Positions 1-5,829 of a stretch of 7,416 nt of DNA are shown one piece after another (the first letter of the stretch is position 1; each line of letters opens with the position of its first letter). Below the pieces are notes generated by a model. It was not told the origin of the DNA, searched no databases, and saw nothing but the letters and a program-made list of their open reading frames with translations. A program made the position numbers and the translations under genes. This DNA comes from Burkholderiaceae bacterium (lineage in GTDB: Bacteria; Pseudomonadota; Gammaproteobacteria; Burkholderiales; Burkholderiaceae_C): contig JALRFN010000109.1 of assembly GCA_023268425.1 (NCBI GenBank), forward strand, positions 1-7,416, given 5' to 3'.

Positions 1-145
1 CGACCGTTACGCCCGCATAGTTGGCGACCTTCTGGCGGCTGCCCGTGAGGCGGTTGAACAAGGCCGACTTGCCACAGTTGGGGTTGCCCAGCAAGGCCAC
101 GCGCCGCTGCGCCATGCCGCTGATGTCAATCGCTTGCGCACTCAC
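1..145 (-). CDS. feoB: FeoB ferrous iron transporter, N-terminal fragment (runs off the left edge)
   Basis: FeoB is the inner-membrane ferrous iron permease, with a cytosolic GTPase-like G domain at its N-terminus followed by a membrane channel. Only the first 48 codons are here. After about 15 residues they show the P-loop GNPNCGKSALFN (G1 motif) and then the NRLTGSRQKVANYAGVTV stretch that leads into switch I, which is typical of FeoB. I chose a GTG start at 145 because it overlaps the feoA stop by four bases (GTGA), a usual sign of translational coupling. An ATG at 113-115 in the same frame is the alternative and would shorten the leader by ten residues. The rest of the G domain and all membrane segments lie outside the window. 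Cotranscribed with feoA. Identity is near certain; the exact start is less so. Confidence 0.92.
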   Translation of the reverse strand, partial: MSAQAIDISGMAQRRVALLGNPNCGKSALFNRLTGSRQKVANYAGVTV

Positions 146-369
146 ACCAAGGGCTCCACGCCAATCGCCCGCGCCTCGCTGGGCCGCAGCGCGAAACTGG
201 TGTTCCCCACTTGTACGACCATGGGCCCCTGGCGCCACCAACTGCGACGCAAAACGCGCACAGGCTCATGCGGCAAAAAACCCAGAGCCATCAGCCGGTC
301 ATTGGGCGCGTCTTGGGCGGCGATGCGAAACCACTGTTTCAAAGCCGCTTGGTCTAGGGTGGGTGGCAT
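142..369 (-). CDS. feoA: FeoA, SH3-like accessory protein of ferrous iron uptake
   Basis: A 75-residue protein of the usual FeoA length. FeoA is a small cytosolic protein with an SH3-like beta-barrel that is needed for FeoB-mediated Fe(II) import, probably by contacting FeoB. Visible family features are RLMALGF at residues 25-31, the following P-x-x-x-V stretch (33-37), a basic LRR segment (40-42), and the C-terminal VQVGNTSFALRPSEA (52-66), which matches the typical FeoA ending with ALR and EA. The ATG at 369 is preceded by GAGGTG seven bases upstream (377-382 on the plus strand), a good ribosome site. It is the first gene of a feoAB operon and overlaps feoB by four bases. The promoter just upstream carries a Fur box, so expression should rise when iron is scarce. 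Confidence 0.93.
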   Translation of the reverse strand: MPPTLDQAALKQWFRIAAQDAPNDRLMALGFLPHEPVRVLRRSWWRQGPMVVQVGNTSFALRPSEARAIGVEPLV

Positions 370-383
370 GTTGAATCACCTCA

Positions 384-402
384 AATGAGAATGATTCTCA
401 TT
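384..402 (-). promoter_or_regulatory. Fur box controlling feoAB
   Basis: Read on the minus strand this is AATGAGAATCATTCTCATT, a 19-base palindrome symmetric except for its central base. It contains a perfect 7-1-7 dyad (TGAGAAT-n-ATTCTCA) close to the classic Fur consensus. It overlaps the -10 box of the feoA promoter and covers the expected transcription start, so iron-loaded Fur bound here should block RNA polymerase. Its position directly before feoA supports the assignment. Confidence 0.9.
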
Positions 403-427
403 ATATATAAATCCCCGCGTTTGTCTT
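400..427 (-). promoter_or_regulatory. Sigma70-type promoter of feoAB
   Basis: On the minus strand a perfect TATAAT lies at 400-405, with a partial -35 match AAGACA at 422-427 (four of six bases of TTGACA) after a 16-base spacer. The predicted start of transcription is near 393, giving a leader of about 24 bases that carries the GAGGTG ribosome site. The Fur box overlaps the -10 element. The -10 is strong; the -35 assignment is tentative. Confidence 0.72.
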
Positions 428-488
428 TGCGCCAGGTCAAACCATCAGGTCGATCACCCCAGTGAGAAAGACACCGGCCTGTGGGCGT

Positions 489-1448
489 TCAGGCGTCACC
501 CCACCACTGGCGCAAGGCAGCCGCCGCGTCGGCGTGGGCTTTCAGGGCCATGGGTTCGACGCGACCCCACTGAATGAAACCGTGGACCACCCCGGGGTAA
601 ATCTCTAAATCGACAGACACGCCAGCCATGCGCAAGGCATCGGCGTATGCCACGCCCTCATCAACCAACGGATCGATTTCGGCCAAACCCAACCAAGCCG
701 GCGCGACTTGAGCGTGATCAGCAGCCAGCAAGGGCGCAAAACGCCAATCGCTGCGCTGGCTGCGCGTGGGGATGTATTGCTCAAAAAAGTAGTCAATGGT
801 CGCTTCGCCCAGCACCATGCCTTTGGCATAGCGGGCATGCGAACCCGTGTCTTGGTGAGCCGTGGTGCCAGGGTAAAACAAGAGCTGCCCGCCCAGCGAC
901 CAGCCTTGATCGCGCGCGTGCAAAGCCGACACCGCGGCCAAGGTGCCTCCCGCGCTGTCACCCCCCACCGCCCAGGCGCTGGGGTGCAAACCCAGGTGCA
1001 GGCGCTGCCCCCTCAACCAAGCCAAGGCGTCCCAAGCGTCGAACACCGCCGTCGGGAAACGGTGCTCGGGCGCCAAACGGTAGTCCAGCGAGACCACGGC
1101 GCAATCCGCGAGGCTGGCCAATTGCCGACACAAAGGCTCGTGGGTCGCCGAACTGCCAATCGTGAAGCCACCGCCGTGAAAGTAAAGCAAGACCGGCAAG
1201 CGATCATGGCTGGGGGCCCACAAGCGCGCCTGAATCTGCTGGCCGTCGCGCGTGGGAATGGTCAAGACTTCCTCGCGCGCCATGGGCTTTTTGTCGACTT
1301 CCAACACACCCGCGGCTTTTTCATAAAAGGCACGCGCCCCCGCAGCACTCATGTTGTGCATGGGCGCGTGGGCCGCGCGCTGAATGCGATTGAGCACATC
1401 ACGGGTTTGGCGGCTCAGTTGATGAGCAAATTCGGCGGGGTCAGTCAT
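489..1448 (-). CDS. HSL-family alpha/beta hydrolase (carboxylesterase/lipase, alpha/beta-hydrolase fold-3)
   Basis: A 319-residue cytosolic serine esterase of the hormone-sensitive-lipase group, which hydrolyses short- to medium-chain carboxylic esters; the natural substrate cannot be told. With the ATG at 1448 as residue 1, the oxyanion-hole motif HGGG is at 91-94, the nucleophile elbow GDSAGG at 163-168 (Ser165), the acid in EIDPLVDEG (Asp259), and the catalytic His289 in VVHGF. DYRLAPEHRFP (122-132) is also characteristic. Length is normal for the family. There is no signal peptide or membrane segment. A GTG at 1454 in frame could add two residues. No good Shine-Dalgarno sequence is visible for either start, and a GC-rich inverted repeat lies just upstream (1465-1480). 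The gene runs toward feoA with no terminator seen between them, and is divergent from the yegP-like gene. Confidence 0.9.
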   Translation of the reverse strand: MTDPAEFAHQLSRQTRDVLNRIQRAAHAPMHNMSAAGARAFYEKAAGVLEVDKKPMAREEVLTIPTRDGQQIQARLWAPSHDRLPVLLYFHGGGFTIGSSATHEPLCRQLASLADCAVVSLDYRLAPEHRFPTAVFDAWDALAWLRGQRLHLGLHPSAWAVGGDSAGGTLAAVSALHARDQGWSLGGQLLFYPGTTAHQDTGSHARYAKGMVLGEATIDYFFEQYIPTRSQRSDWRFAPLLAADHAQVAPAWLGLAEIDPLVDEGVAYADALRMAGVSVDLEIYPGVVHGFIQWGRVEPMALKAHADAAAALRQWWGDA

Positions 1449-1464
1449 CACCACATCATAGGAG

Positions 1465-1480
1465 GGCTGGCGAGCCAGCC
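1465..1480. repeat. Inverted repeat (possible hairpin) upstream of the hydrolase start
   Basis: GGCTGGC at 1465-1471 is exactly complementary to GCCAGCC at 1474-1480, separated by two bases. In RNA this would fold as a six-pair stem with a CGAG tetraloop. It ends 16 bases before the ATG at 1448, where a ribosome site would be expected, and has no U-tract, so it is not a terminator. It could be a 5'-leader structure that limits translation, a protein-binding dyad, or chance in GC-rich DNA. Confidence 0.4.
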
Positions 1481-1551
1481 AAGTCGCCTCAAGCGAGTTT
1501 CGGGCCTGTGAAATGTTGCACCAAGTGCACGCAGATCATTCCGAAATACAC

Positions 1552-1571
1552 CAAAAGTAACCTTTTGTTAC
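1552..1571. promoter_or_regulatory. Possible operator dyad in the hydrolase/yegP divergent region
   Basis: Two interleaved inverted repeats: CAAAAG (1552-1557) with CTTTTG (1562-1567), and GTAAC (1557-1561) with GTTAC (1567-1571). They sit just upstream of the AT-rich putative promoter of the yegP-like gene and about 105 bases before the hydrolase start, where a regulator could act on either gene. The regulator is unknown. The arms are short, so chance is possible. Confidence 0.3.
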
Positions 1572-1600
1572 AAATATAGTGATAATTAGGAATAGAATTT
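1556..1600 (+). promoter_or_regulatory. AT-rich putative promoter region of the yegP-like gene
   Basis: This stretch is strikingly AT-rich compared with the surrounding GC-rich DNA and lies 35-80 bases before the plus-strand start at 1635. It holds -10-like hexamers GATAAT (1581-1586) and TAGAAT (1593-1598), each five of six to the consensus. TTGTTA at 1565-1570 resembles a -35 box but is badly spaced for both, so I cannot assign a confident -35/-10 pair. The promoter may depend on an activator or an alternative sigma factor. Confidence 0.4.
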
Positions 1601-1634
1601 AGCCATCAAGTACACATGAAGCAAGGAGAGCGCG

Positions 1635-1976
1635 ATGCCTGGAAAGTTTGAACTCAGCAAAACCCGCAATGGCCAATTTGTGTTCAACCTGAAAGCCGCC
1701 AACGGTCAAGTCATCTTGACCAGCCACACTTACGGCTCCAAAGATCAAGCCCTGACCAGCGTCGAGTCGGTGCGCGTCAATGGCTCGCTGGACAACCATT
1801 TTGACCGCAAAACCTCGACCAGCGGTCAACCTTATTTTTCACTGCTGACCGAAGCCGGTGAAAACCTGGGCCGCAGCGAGATGTATTCCTCCGTTGCCGC
1901 GATGGAAAAAGGCATCGCTTCGGTCAAACGCAATGCCGTCACAGCGCGCTTGATCGATCTGTCTGATTTTTTCTGA
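1635..1976 (+). CDS. YegP/DUF1508 family small protein
   Basis: A 113-residue soluble protein of the YegP (DUF1508) family, close to the length of E. coli YegP. It consists of two tandem copies of a short alpha/beta unit of about 48 residues. Repeat one is at about 4-50 (GKFELSKTRNGQFVFNLKA, then an LTSHTYGSKDQAL helix). Repeat two is at about 55-101 (FDRKTSTSGQPYFSLLTEAGENLGRSEMYSS, then AAMEKGIASVKRNA). The paired pattern 'sequence-G-x-F/Y-x-F-x-L-x-x-x-x-G-x-x-L/I' followed by Y/S and a helix is what identifies the family. The biochemical role is not established. The ATG is preceded by AAGGAGAG (1623-1630), a strong ribosome site. The gene is monocistronic: its own upstream region on one side and an intrinsic terminator 35 bases after the stop. 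Confidence 0.9.
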   Translation: MPGKFELSKTRNGQFVFNLKAANGQVILTSHTYGSKDQALTSVESVRVNGSLDNHFDRKTSTSGQPYFSLLTEAGENLGRSEMYSSVAAMEKGIASVKRNAVTARLIDLSDFF

Positions 1977-2010
1977 ACCCAAGCGCACTGCGCTGGCTGC
2001 GATCACGCCC

Positions 2011-2036
2011 AAGCGACCCGAGGTGGTCGCTTTTTT
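2011..2036 (+). terminator. Intrinsic terminator of the yegP-like gene
   Basis: A perfect eight-base stem, AAGCGACC (2011-2018) with GGTCGCTT (2025-2032), has a six-base loop and runs into six T residues (2031-2036). It lies 35 bases after the stop codon at 1976. No matching U-tract exists on the minus side, so it acts on plus-strand transcripts only. Confidence 0.92.
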
Positions 2037-2299
2037 GTGCCCGCTCGCGTTGACCTCAACCCAGCCGACATCCGGCACTTGGATGCACCCCGGTGGGCGA
2101 CCCTCGGATGAACTGGCAAGGCGTAACAACGCGGCTGGCTCCAGCCAGCAAAGAGGCGCAACGTGGTCAGCACGTTCCAGGGCTGCGCAATGGGGTGCAT
2201 AGCGGGGTCACCCGTGGGGTGAGTGGCGTCAAGGTCAAACATGCCTGTGTTCACGGGCTGGGTCAGCGGAACTTGAGCGCTCCACTGCCGGTTTTAGGC
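2037..2299. other. Intergenic region between convergent genes, no gene seen
   Basis: This stretch separates the terminator of the yegP-like gene from the stop of the patatin-like gene. Open frames here have no recognisable protein features. The only structure noted is an imperfect stem-loop, CAGCGGA (2264-2270) with TCCACTG (2281-2287), seven pairs including one G-U and a ten-base loop. It lies 13 bases beyond the stop of the patatin-like gene. It lacks a U-tract, so it is at best a weak or Rho-associated 3' end for the minus-strand transcript. Confidence 0.35.
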
Positions 2300-3379
2300 T
2301 CAGAGGGGCTCAACCCGATCGGCGCTGGGCTGGGCCAGCCACTCTTGCCACTCGTCGACCAACTGCTGACTCGCTTCAACCGCCTGACTCCACGCGGCGA
2401 CACGGCCTTTGAAGTTTTGGGCGTAGTGCACAAAATCATGGCGGTCCGGCAATTTGCCATTGGGCAAGCGCTTGACCCAATCGGGGTCTGGGGCCAACAC
2501 CACCATGTTGTCTAAGGCGGGGGTAGCCAAGTGGCGTGCTTTCCACGCCTTGTCCAACCATCCAGGCACCACCGCGCGCTGGAAATGCGGATAAAGCGTG
2601 ACTTCATCGAGCTGGGTTTTGAACGCCCAGTGCAGGTGGTAATCGGTGATGCCACCATCCCAATAGGCGCCTTTGGGTGCGCCTGGGATGTCGTGCACCG
2701 CCTGCATGGCAAAGGGAATTGAACAGCTGGCACGCACCGCGGACATGAAATTGCTGGCGTCCAGCGGCCATTGTTGCGTCGGCATGGTGTCAGGCCACAT
2801 CGGCAGGCCTTGTTCTGGCCGCACTGAGAACACCCCCCGCTGCAGCCAAGACCCCAGATAGCGCCTGTCCACCGCATTGGCAACCCACGCCGCAGCGTAG
2901 CCCAAGGGGGTGAGCCAAGGGTGCTCACGGCGCAAGCCGTCTTGGCCTTGTGAGACCACCACATGCAGATGCCAACGGGGGTGTTCAAGCACCTCGTGCA
3001 CACGGCCACCGTAGAACAAATCCAGGCTGTGCGCGAACGCAGTGCTCACTTGCTGCGCGCTGGGCCGTTTTCGACCCGGCGGGGCTTGAAAATCTTGGTG
3101 GATGTAATCGTGCGCCAAGCGTTGAAACGCCGACACCGGATCCGCCAAGCATGCCGTGGCCATGCGCCACGCACCAATTGAGGCACCCACCAATTGGAGC
3201 GGCCGCTGCGCTTGGGGCAACCAGTGGCCAAATAAAAATTCGTCCATGCGCAACAGTATCAAGCCTTTGGGGCCACCAGCTGCGGCGGTAATGGCCGCCA
3301 CTTGCTCAGGGCGCAGTCCGCCATTGCGCAGAAGCTCACGCGCGCGCGGCCCAGCGTAAATGCGCAGCGCACGTGTCAC
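2300..3379 (-). CDS. Patatin-like phospholipase / acyl hydrolase
   Basis: A 359-residue serine acyl hydrolase of the patatin-like type, with a Ser-Asp dyad rather than a triad; such enzymes release fatty acids from phospholipids or other acyl lipids. Motifs in order are the glycine-rich oxyanion hole GGPKG at 35-39, the nucleophile elbow GASIG at 65-69 (Ser67), and the DGG motif at 241-243 (Asp241). No signal peptide or membrane helix is visible, so it is probably cytosolic or peripheral. The start is GTG at 3379, one base after the tex stop, with AAGGGG seven bases upstream inside the end of tex. No in-frame ATG would keep the oxyanion motif. It is the second gene of a tex-patatin pair and probably translationally coupled. 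Substrate is unknown. Confidence 0.88.
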   Translation of the reverse strand: MTRALRIYAGPRARELLRNGGLRPEQVAAITAAAGGPKGLILLRMDEFLFGHWLPQAQRPLQLVGASIGAWRMATACLADPVSAFQRLAHDYIHQDFQAPPGRKRPSAQQVSTAFAHSLDLFYGGRVHEVLEHPRWHLHVVVSQGQDGLRREHPWLTPLGYAAAWVANAVDRRYLGSWLQRGVFSVRPEQGLPMWPDTMPTQQWPLDASNFMSAVRASCSIPFAMQAVHDIPGAPKGAYWDGGITDYHLHWAFKTQLDEVTLYPHFQRAVVPGWLDKAWKARHLATPALDNMVVLAPDPDWVKRLPNGKLPDRHDFVHYAQNFKGRVAAWSQAVEASQQLVDEWQEWLAQPSADRVEPL

Positions 3380-3380
3380 C

Positions 3381-5747
3381 TCATTGCCCCTTCAACTTGG
3401 CGAAAGCCGCCGCCATGGCGGAGTTGCCCACGGCGGGGTTTTGTCCACGCTGCGCATCGCGCGCGCTGGGGCGCGCTGCACCGCTGCCGCGAGTGTCTCG
3501 GCTGCTGGCCCGACTGCCTGTGTTGGCTGACCCCACCTCGGCGTCCATCTTGAGCGACAAGCTGATGCGCTTGCGCGGCACGTCGACTTCCAAGACCTTG
3601 CATTTGACGATCTGGCCAGTCTTGACCACCTCGCGCGCGTCGGTGACGAACTTGTTGCTCAGTTGACTGACGTGAACCAAGCCGTCTTGGTGCACCCCCA
3701 AGTCGACAAAGGCGCCAAAGGCCGCCACGTTGCTGACCGTACCCTCCAGCACCATGCCGGGCTTCAAATCGGCGATGTCTTCCACCCCTTCATTGAAGCG
3801 CGCCACCACAAAGTCTGGACGGGGGTCACGACCAGGTTTATCCAATTCTTTGAGGATGTCGACGACGGTGATTTCACCAAAGGCTGGCGTCACAAACTGG
3901 CTGGCCTTCAAGCCCTTGAGCAACTCGGATTTGCCCATGATGTGTTCGATGGGCCGCTGCACCTGCGCCAAGATCGACTCCACCACAGGGTAAGTCTCAG
4001 GGTGCACACCGGTCATGTCCAAGGGGTTGTCGCCGCCGCGAATACGCAAAAAACCTGCGCACTGCTCAAAGGTCTTTTCGCCCAAACCCGTGACTTCGCG
4101 CAGCTGGCGGCGGTTGCGAAACGCGCCATGGGCATCGCGCCAGCGCACCACTGCCGCCGCGACAGAAGACGACAAGCCCGAGACGCGTGTCAACAGCGGC
4201 ACGCTGGCGGTGTTCAAGTCCACGCCCACCGCGTTCACACAATCTTCAACTACTGCGTCCAACTGGCGGGCCAAATCGGTTTGGCTCACGTCGTGCTGAT
4301 ACTGCCCCACCCCAATCGACTTGGGGTCGATCTTGACCAACTCGGCCAGCGGGTCTTGGACACGCCGCGCGATGGATGCGGCGCCGCGCAAGCTGACGTC
4401 GACATCAGGCATCTCTTGGCTGGCGTAAGCGCTGGCGCTGTAAACCGACGCGCCCGCCTCGCTGACCACCACGCGCTCGATGTGGTGCGCTGGCGCGACC
4501 GCATGGATGCGTTTGATCACATCGCCAGCCAGCTTGTCGGTCTCGCGACTGGCCGTGCCGTTGCCGATGGCGATCAGGTTCACACTGTGCTTGGCACAGA
4601 GCTGGGACAGCACGTGCATGGCGCCGTCCCAGTCTTTGCGGGGCTCGTGCGGATACACCGTGGCGGTATCGACCAGCTTGCCCGTCGCATCGACCACCGC
4701 GACCTTGACGCCCGTGCGAATACCGGGGTCCAGGCCCATGACCGCTTTGGCTCCAGCCGGCGCGGCCAAGAGCAAATCGCGCAAATTGTCGCCAAAGACC
4801 TTGATGGCCGTGGCTTCGGCTGCTTCGCGCAAACGCGCAAACAAGTCGCGCTCCAGCGACAAAGACAGCTTCACGCGCCAAGTCCAAGCCACGCATTTGC
4901 GCAGCAAGTCGTCGCTGGCACGGCCTTGGTGCGACCAGCCCAACAAGCGAGCCAAATGGCCCTCTGCCACCGATGGCACGCCAGCTTGCGCTTCTTCAGG
5001 CAACGCCAACTTGACGTTGAGCACGTCCTGCCCGCGCCCGCGGAACACGGCCAATGCGCGGTGCGAAGGCACGCGCGAGACCGGCTCGTCGTAATCGAAG
5101 TAGTCAGCAAATTTGGCCACCTCAGCGTCGTGTTCGTTTTTGCCGGCAGCGAGTTGGCTTTGCAACACACCGTTGTCCCACCACCATTCGCGCATGAACT
5201 GCACCAAGTTGGGGTCTTCGGCCCAGCGCTCAGACAAGATGTCGCGCACGCCGTCCAAGACCGCCTGAACTGTGGTGAACGGCGTCTCTTCGCCAGCGCC
5301 ACCCGGGGTTTGCACATGGGCCTGGGCTTGGCTTTGCGGGTCCAGGCCGGGGTCAGCCCAGAGCGCATCGGCGAGTGGCAACAAACCGGCTTCGATGGCG
5401 ATTTGGCCCTTGGTGCGGCGCTTGGGCTTGTAGGGCAAGTACAAATCTTCCAGTGCTTGCTTGGTCGCAGCTGCAGCAATGGCCTGAGCCAATGCCGGGG
5501 TCAACTTGCCTTGCTCGTCGATGCTTTTGAGCACGGTTTCGCGGCGCGATGCCAGCTCTCGCAGGTAGGTGAGGCGCTCGTCCAATTCGCGCAACTGCAC
5601 GTCGTCCAGCCCCCCTGTCGCTTCCTTGCGGTAACGCGCAATGAAGGGCACAGTGGCGCCCCCGTCCAACAAATCCACTGCGGCCTGCACTTGGCGTGCA
5701 GCCACATTCAACTCTTGCGCGACTTGCGCGACGATCACTTGACTCAT
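3381..5747 (-). CDS. tex: Tex, S1 RNA-binding transcription accessory protein
   Basis: A 788-residue Tex protein (family typically 720-790). Tex binds nucleic acids and is associated with transcription and RNA metabolism in the cytoplasm; its precise role differs between species. The N-terminal helical Tex domain covers roughly 1-190, with the conserved TVPFIARYRKE (32-42) and DLYLPYKPKRRTK (101-113). The YqgF/RNase H-like domain starts at VMGLDPGIRTG (336-346) and includes IAIGNGTASRETD (392-404) and SEAGASVYSAS (429-439). Helix-hairpin-helix motifs lie at about 505-570, with GLGEKTFEQCAGFLRI at 554-569. The S1 domain is at about 662-733. A tail rich in Arg, Ser, Gly and Ala follows to the end. 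I chose ATG 5747 because the family starts here; in-frame codons up to 5822 overlap the sapC-gene terminator. No strong ribosome site is visible. It heads the pair with the patatin-like gene. Confidence 0.97.
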   Translation of the reverse strand: MSQVIVAQVAQELNVAARQVQAAVDLLDGGATVPFIARYRKEATGGLDDVQLRELDERLTYLRELASRRETVLKSIDEQGKLTPALAQAIAAAATKQALEDLYLPYKPKRRTKGQIAIEAGLLPLADALWADPGLDPQSQAQAHVQTPGGAGEETPFTTVQAVLDGVRDILSERWAEDPNLVQFMREWWWDNGVLQSQLAAGKNEHDAEVAKFADYFDYDEPVSRVPSHRALAVFRGRGQDVLNVKLALPEEAQAGVPSVAEGHLARLLGWSHQGRASDDLLRKCVAWTWRVKLSLSLERDLFARLREAAEATAIKVFGDNLRDLLLAAPAGAKAVMGLDPGIRTGVKVAVVDATGKLVDTATVYPHEPRKDWDGAMHVLSQLCAKHSVNLIAIGNGTASRETDKLAGDVIKRIHAVAPAHHIERVVVSEAGASVYSASAYASQEMPDVDVSLRGAASIARRVQDPLAELVKIDPKSIGVGQYQHDVSQTDLARQLDAVVEDCVNAVGVDLNTASVPLLTRVSGLSSSVAAAVVRWRDAHGAFRNRRQLREVTGLGEKTFEQCAGFLRIRGGDNPLDMTGVHPETYPVVESILAQVQRPIEHIMGKSELLKGLKASQFVTPAFGEITVVDILKELDKPGRDPRPDFVVARFNEGVEDIADLKPGMVLEGTVSNVAAFGAFVDLGVHQDGLVHVSQLSNKFVTDAREVVKTGQIVKCKVLEVDVPRKRISLSLKMDAEVGSANTGSRASSRDTRGSGAARPSARDAQRGQNPAVGNSAMAAAFAKLKGQ
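3387..3392 (-). promoter_or_regulatory. Ribosome site of the patatin-like gene inside the 3' end of tex
   Basis: AAGGGG on the minus strand, seven bases before the GTG at 3379, lies within the last codons of tex. It supports the GTG start and implies that ribosomes finishing tex are well placed to restart on the downstream gene. Confidence 0.65.
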
Positions 5748-5766
5748 CGTTGTTGTTCTCAACCCT

Positions 5767-5778
5767 GCCGCATGCGGC
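5767..5778. repeat. Perfect 12-base palindrome upstream of tex
   Basis: GCCGCATGCGGC is a perfect palindrome in the short gap between the terminator at 5784-5808 and the tex start at 5747. It could be a protein-binding site or part of the tex mRNA leader. Nothing in the sequence identifies a binding protein. Confidence 0.4.
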
Positions 5779-5783
5779 CCATC

Positions 5784-5808
5784 AAAACAAAAGCCACCCG
5801 CAGGTGGC
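5784..5808 (-). terminator. Intrinsic terminator after the SapC-family gene
   Basis: On the minus strand GCCACC (5803-5808) pairs with GGTGGC (5793-5798) across a four-base loop and is followed by TTTTGTTTT (5792-5784). It lies 21 bases after the stop of the SapC-family gene and upstream of tex. The stem is only six pairs, so some read-through into tex is plausible. Confidence 0.8.
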
Positions 5809-5829
5809 CCGAAACACACCACTGGCTCG

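Noticed and set aside
708..1511. A 267-codon plus-strand frame opposite the alpha/beta hydrolase
   Set aside because: The minus-strand frame has the complete catalytic motifs of the HSL family. The plus frame shows no domain and is another antisense shadow.
1517..1529. Short inverted repeat TGCAC-CAA-GTGCA
   Set aside because: Five-base arms around a near-palindromic GTGCAC are common by chance, and nothing ties it to a promoter element.
2003..2254. An 83-codon minus-strand frame in the convergent intergenic region
   Set aside because: It has no recognisable domain, runs through the yegP terminator and has no clear ribosome site.
5748..5822. Upstream extension of Tex by 25 codons
   Set aside because: The added residues do not resemble Tex N-termini and are encoded by the terminator and palindrome region.
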